From the NCBI GenBank assembly GCA_038321965.1, contig JBBQFL010000015.1:19978-83977 (forward strand): a stretch of DNA of 64,000 nucleotides, in the 5' to 3' direction. This stretch comes from UKL13-2 sp038321965 (GTDB lineage Bacteria > Pseudomonadota > Gammaproteobacteria > Burkholderiales > Usitatibacteraceae). Numbering within the stretch: the first letter of the stretch is position 1; each line of letters starts with the position of its first letter. Shown piece after piece: positions 60,169 to 64,000 of the stretch. Below the pieces are notes generated by a model. It did no database searches. It was not told where the DNA came from and worked only from the letters and a program-made list of their open reading frames with translations. The position numbers were made by a program, and so were the translations under genes.

Positions 60169-62832
60169 ATGAAAACAAGCGTTATCCAAGTGCACGCCAT
60201 GCTGTCGGTGTTGAGCGTGGACGAAGTGGAAAAGCGGATCGGCGAGGTGCCGGGTGTCGAAAGCGTCACCGTCAATTTCGCTGCGGGAAACGCCACCGTG
60301 CGCTACGACGAAACCAGACTTGATGTCGCCGATATCAAGTCGACAGTGCGCCAGCGCGCGCATGGGTCCACCACGCCCGGCGAAACTTCAACGGGTAAGG
60401 CTCATGAAGGCCACACTGCAACCGGCGCGTCGCCCGCTTCCGCGCCTGCACAGGTGCCTGCGTCCGCAGTCCCGCAGACACCGGTGGCGTCGGTGGAAAC
60501 CTCAGTGGCGGCAAGGCCAGACTCAAATGGCGAAGCAATGCCAGCCGGAATGAAAATGCCGGACATCACGGCGCCCACTCCCGATACTACGGCCGCCCCC
60601 AAGGCAGCCGAATCGTCTGTGGCTCCCGCGGCAGGCACAACGTCACTGCTGCAGCGAGTGCGATCGTGGCTATCGCTCGAGGCTGCGCCTACGGACCAAA
60701 AACCTGCGGCACCTCCTGCTTCCAGTGGACACGCGGGTCACGTGGAGCACACCGCAACCCAACCGACAAAGTCGGCGGATATGGCACATGAGATGGGCCA
60801 CGGCGGCAATATGGACTTGGCGGCAATGGTGCGGGACATGCGCAACCGTTTCTGGATTTGCCTCGTTTTTGCTTTGCCGATCTTCATCTATTCGCCGATG
60901 GGCAACATGTTCCCGGCACCGGCACCGCCCTTTGGTCTGCCGCTGAATCAGTGGCTCTTCGGTTTGGCCAGTGCCGCAATTCTGTACCCAAGCTGGCCGT
61001 TCTTCGTCGCTGCCTGGCGTGCGCTCAAGAGCGGCATTCTCAACATGGCGACACTGGTCGTCCTGAGCGTCGGCACCGGCTACGTGTTCAGCGTCGGCGC
61101 GACCTTCTTCTTCGAAAGCGAGCAGTTCTTCGAAGCGGTTGCCGTGCTGCTGGTGTTCATCCTGCTCGGGCACTGGCTGGAAATGCGCGCCCGTGCCGGT
61201 GCGTCGTCGGCCATCAAGGCGCTGATGAACCTTACGCCCGCCAAGGCCTTCGTGCTGCGCAAAGGAGCTGAGGTAGAAGTGGCGACTGCCGACGTGGTGG
61301 TGGGCGATACGGTGGTGATCCGGCCCGGCAACAAGATCCCGGTGGATGGTACGGTCGAATCGGGCGATTCACTGGTCGATGAATCAATGCTTACCGGCGA
61401 GTCAATGCCGGTGCAAAAAGGTCCTGGAGCGAAGGTGGCCGGTGCCACCATCAACACCAGCGGCACGTTCCATTACAAGGCCACCAAGGTCGGCTCCGAC
61501 ACCGCACTGGCGCAGATCGTCAAGCTGGTGCAGGAGGCGCAGAACTCCAAGGCGCCGGCGCAACTGCTGGCCGACAGAGCGGCGCAGTGGCTGGTGGTCG
61601 CCGCCATTGTCATCGGCCTGTCGACCTTCGCGGTGTGGTTCTGGTGGATCGGCGAGCCCCTTCTCTTTGCAGTGACGCTGACCATCACAGTCTTCGTCAT
61701 CGCCTGCCCCGACGCGCTAGGCCTGGCCACACCGATGGCCGTGATGGTGGGCACCGGGCTGGGCGCCGCCAACGGCATCCTGTTCAAGAACGCGTCAGCG
61801 CTGGAAGACGCCACCAAGCTCAAGGTCATCGTCTTCGACAAGACCGGCACGCTCACCGTCGGCAAGCCCGAGGTGGTGGACATGGTCATGGCCGAGGGCA
61901 TCACCGAGGACGAGCTGCTGATCGCGGCCGCGGCCGTCGAGCAAGGGTCGGCCCATCCCTTGGCACAAGCTGTATTGCGGCGCGCGGAGAAGCTCAAGGT
62001 CACCGCTCCGACCGGCTTCAAGAGCATTTCCGGCCAGGGCGCGCAGGCGCAAACTGCCGCCGGTATGGTCTTTCTCGGCAATCGGCTGCTGATGGACACC
62101 CAGAAGCTCGCGCTCGGGTCACTGGAAGCCGAGGCTGCGCGGCTGCAGGGCGAAGGCCGCACGGTGGTGCATGTGGCGCAGAACGGCAAGGTGATCGGCC
62201 TGCTCGCTATCGCCGACGCCATTCGCCCCACCGCGAAGGCCGCCGTCGCCAAACTGCGCGAGGGTGGTATCGAGGTGGTGATGCTTACCGGCGACAACGC
62301 CGGAACCGCCAAGCGCATCGCCGACGACCTGGGCATCACCAGCGTGCTGTCCGACGTGTTGCCCGGCCAGAAGGCCGCCAAGATCAAGGAACTGCAGGCC
62401 ACGGGCAAGAAGGTCGGCATGGTCGGCGATGGCGTCAACGACGCGCCCGCGCTCACCCAGGCCAACGTGGGCTTCGCCATCGGCGCCGGCACCGACGTGG
62501 CGGTGGAAAGCGCTGATGTCGTGCTGATGAAGAGCGACCCCTACGACATCGTCGGCGCCATCGAGCTCTCGCGCGCGACCTTGCGCAAGATGCACCAGAA
62601 CCTGTGGTGGGCGGTGGGCTACAACGTGGTCGCCTTCCCGCTGGCCGCAGGCGTGCTTTATCCGTTCACGCTGTCGCCCGAGATTGCGGCATTGTCGATG
62701 TCGGGTAGCTCCGCGGTGGTGGCCATCAACGCGCTGCTGCTCAAACGCACCAAGCTGGCCGGCATCAAGAGTGCACCACTCAAAGATCAACCACCGGCCA
62801 AAGCACCGGCTTCGGCAGGAGCCACGGCATGA
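60169..62832 (+). CDS. Heavy-metal (copper-type) P1B-ATPase with CPD motif and degenerate HMA
   Basis: 887 residues. N-terminal HMA-like domain (1-65) with Ser13-x2-Ser16 instead of CxxC, a Pro/Ala-rich linker, and a His/Met-rich stretch (about 186-214, GHAGHVEH; HEMGHGG). Core: TGES (409-412), membrane motif Cys513-Pro-Asp515 where CopA has CPC and CopB has CPH, DKTGT (558-562), SAHPLA, GDGVNDAP, and MSGSS in the last helix pair. The His-rich N-terminus and last helices recall CopB-type pumps. It exports Cu(I), Cu(II) or Ag(I); metal choice is not settled because of the CPD motif. The second half is visibly GC-richer than the copper genes to the left. Confidence 0.88.
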   Translation: MKTSVIQVHAMLSVLSVDEVEKRIGEVPGVESVTVNFAAGNATVRYDETRLDVADIKSTVRQRAHGSTTPGETSTGKAHEGHTATGASPASAPAQVPASAVPQTPVASVETSVAARPDSNGEAMPAGMKMPDITAPTPDTTAAPKAAESSVAPAAGTTSLLQRVRSWLSLEAAPTDQKPAAPPASSGHAGHVEHTATQPTKSADMAHEMGHGGNMDLAAMVRDMRNRFWICLVFALPIFIYSPMGNMFPAPAPPFGLPLNQWLFGLASAAILYPSWPFFVAAWRALKSGILNMATLVVLSVGTGYVFSVGATFFFESEQFFEAVAVLLVFILLGHWLEMRARAGASSAIKALMNLTPAKAFVLRKGAEVEVATADVVVGDTVVIRPGNKIPVDGTVESGDSLVDESMLTGESMPVQKGPGAKVAGATINTSGTFHYKATKVGSDTALAQIVKLVQEAQNSKAPAQLLADRAAQWLVVAAIVIGLSTFAVWFWWIGEPLLFAVTLTITVFVIACPDALGLATPMAVMVGTGLGAANGILFKNASALEDATKLKVIVFDKTGTLTVGKPEVVDMVMAEGITEDELLIAAAAVEQGSAHPLAQAVLRRAEKLKVTAPTGFKSISGQGAQAQTAAGMVFLGNRLLMDTQKLALGSLEAEAARLQGEGRTVVHVAQNGKVIGLLAIADAIRPTAKAAVAKLREGGIEVVMLTGDNAGTAKRIADDLGITSVLSDVLPGQKAAKIKELQATGKKVGMVGDGVNDAPALTQANVGFAIGAGTDVAVESADVVLMKSDPYDIVGAIELSRATLRKMHQNLWWAVGYNVVAFPLAAGVLYPFTLSPEIAALSMSGSSAVVAINALLLKRTKLAGIKSAPLKDQPPAKAPASAGATA

Positions 62833-63986
62833 ACGAGCATAGCCACGCGTCGGGCCGCAACTCGCCTTCTGCGAATCACGACGCGATCTACACCGACGGC
62901 ACTGCAGCGCATGTGCAGGATTTTTTACCTGCGTTGCCACCGCTGCACCACGGCGTCAAGGAAGCGTCTGACCTGCTAAAGCGCCTGTTTCGTGGCTTCA
63001 ATGGCAGCATCGCGCTGCGCTTGTGGAACGGCACCACCTTGAGCTTGGGCAACGCGGGGCATGACAACCCGCGTCCGACGTTCACGTTGGTGTGCCGGCA
63101 CCCGAGCGTGGTCCGCTCGATAGTCCTTGGACGCGACCCGTTGCGTCTGGCCGAAGCCTACTTTCGCGGGGAGATCGATATCGAGGGTGACTTCTTCGCC
63201 GCACTCGACCTGAAGAACCATCTGCATTCAATCCGCATGTCGACTCTGGACCGCGTCGGCGCCGTGTTCTCGGCGTTACGACTGCGCAGCCCGCACGCTG
63301 AAATGCCCGGTGTTGCCGCTGCCGGATCGCCGCGCCAGGGGCGTAGTGTCAGAGCGCACTCCAAGACCGAGAACCAGGGCGCAATCGCGTTCCATTACGA
63401 CGTCTCGAACGAGTTCTACGCCTTGTGGCTGGACGAGGCAATGGTGTATTCCTGTGCCTACTTCGAGCATCCTGGCGCTACTCTCGAAGACGCTCAGTTT
63501 GCCAAACTCGACCACATCTGCCGCAAGCTGATGTTGCAGCCGGGCGACCACCTGCTTGACATTGGTTGCGGCTGGGGCGCGCTGGTCATTCATGCGGCCA
63601 GGCACTACGGGGTGCGCGCCCACGGCATCACGCTGAGCGAACGCCAACTGACTCTGGCACGCGAGCGCATTGCGCAAGCCGACCTAGAAGATTGCGTGTC
63701 CGTCGAACTGCGGGACTACCGCGACCTTGCGGGCGAATCTGTGTACGACAAGATGGCCAGCGTCGGCATGTTCGAGCATGTCGGACTGAAGAACCTGCCA
63801 CTGTATTTCGCGACGGTGAGCCGCCTGTTGACGCCCGCAGGCCTGTTCCTCAACCATGGCATCACACACGACGTGGAGGGCTGGGTGAAGACCTCGTCCA
63901 CCGAGTTCATCAACCGCTACGTCTTCCCCGATGGTCAACTCGACACGGTCAGCAACATCCAGCGCCTCTTGGAGACCACCCGGTAA
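62829..63986 (+). CDS. cfa: Cyclopropane-fatty-acyl-phospholipid synthase, in-frame stop near C-terminus
   Basis: 385 codons before a TAA at 63984-63986, overlapping the ATPase stop as ATGA. SAM-binding DIGCGWGALVIHAARHYG at about 244-260, AFHYDVSNEFYALWLDEAMVYSCAYF, and FPDGQLDTVSNIQRLLETTR. The family normally continues another 40 or so residues; after the TAA the same frame goes on as E-I-A-D-V to the window end, a normal Cfa continuation. The final helix with the conserved active-site Tyr/His region is missing from the truncated product. It would methylenate unsaturated phospholipid chains, a membrane-stress response. Confidence 0.85.
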   Translation: MNEHSHASGRNSPSANHDAIYTDGTAAHVQDFLPALPPLHHGVKEASDLLKRLFRGFNGSIALRLWNGTTLSLGNAGHDNPRPTFTLVCRHPSVVRSIVLGRDPLRLAEAYFRGEIDIEGDFFAALDLKNHLHSIRMSTLDRVGAVFSALRLRSPHAEMPGVAAAGSPRQGRSVRAHSKTENQGAIAFHYDVSNEFYALWLDEAMVYSCAYFEHPGATLEDAQFAKLDHICRKLMLQPGDHLLDIGCGWGALVIHAARHYGVRAHGITLSERQLTLARERIAQADLEDCVSVELRDYRDLAGESVYDKMASVGMFEHVGLKNLPLYFATVSRLLTPAGLFLNHGITHDVEGWVKTSSTEFINRYVFPDGQLDTVSNIQRLLETTR

Positions 63987-64000
63987 GAGATTGCGGACGT

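Noticed and set aside
61587..62516. Long plus-strand +1-frame open frame inside the P-ATPase
   Set aside because: A high-GC shadow of the ATPase frame with Arg/His-rich nonsense composition.

Overview
The window looks like a chromosomal segment of a betaproteobacterium, most like Burkholderiales. The evidence is the order hupB - tRNA-Val - tRNA-Asp - ppiD, moderate-to-high GC, kbl-tdh, a trhO/RluA-type pair, and a large periplasmic copper-handling region with CopK. No rRNA, CRISPR array, transposase or integrase was recognised.

Layout. 1-2,731: possible tail of an upstream gene, hupB with a good sigma70 promoter, two tRNAs, a terminator and ppiD. 2,776-4,522 (minus): an SDR oxidoreductase and fabI. 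4,662-17,772 (plus): a long operon-like run of five tandem paralogous family-5 substrate-binding proteins, followed by a single two-permease plus fused-ATPase (YejBEF-like) ABC transporter. It ends at a 19-bp perfect bidirectional terminator. 17,840-25,598: two very large secreted Ig/FN3-type proteins (minus) that share a C-terminal tandem 'GWG' repeat. They bracket a translationally coupled FixH/YtkA-like lipoprotein and di-haem peroxidase (plus). 25,918-39,430: metabolic and housekeeping genes (EF-G-like, PanE-like, S41 protease, kbl-tdh, trhO, pseudouridine synthase, CoA-transferase, acyl-CoA dehydrogenase, saccharopine-dehydrogenase-like). 39,459-45,694: CDP-alcohol phosphatidyltransferase, a structured intergenic RNA candidate, rhlE, a small exported protein, a decayed Rieske oxygenase remnant, an AidB-like acyl-CoA dehydrogenase and a CDF transporter.

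45,896-64,000: a copper-resistance region. It holds a Cys-rich small protein, a TolC-like lipoprotein, a Tat-exported multicopper oxidase, a cupredoxin, a 58-aa membrane peptide, a CusF-like protein, an AraC regulator, CopK, DUF5676- and DUF2933-like membrane proteins, an ICMT-like enzyme, a CopZ-like chaperone, PPK2, a P1B-ATPase with a CPD motif, and a cyclopropane-fatty-acid synthase. The logic is periplasmic oxidation and binding of Cu (MCO, cupredoxin, CusF, CopK), cytosolic capture and export (CopZ, P-ATPase), and lipid or polyphosphate enzymes. Several members carry lesions: the sterol desaturase-like gene has an in-frame TAG, the Cfa gene has an in-frame TAA just before the window end, and a small lipoprotein appears frameshifted. 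The N-terminal HMA-like domains of the P-ATPase and of its upstream partial duplicate have SxxS in place of the metal-binding CxxC.

All functional calls rest on reading motifs and family resemblance by eye. No database search or alignment was run.
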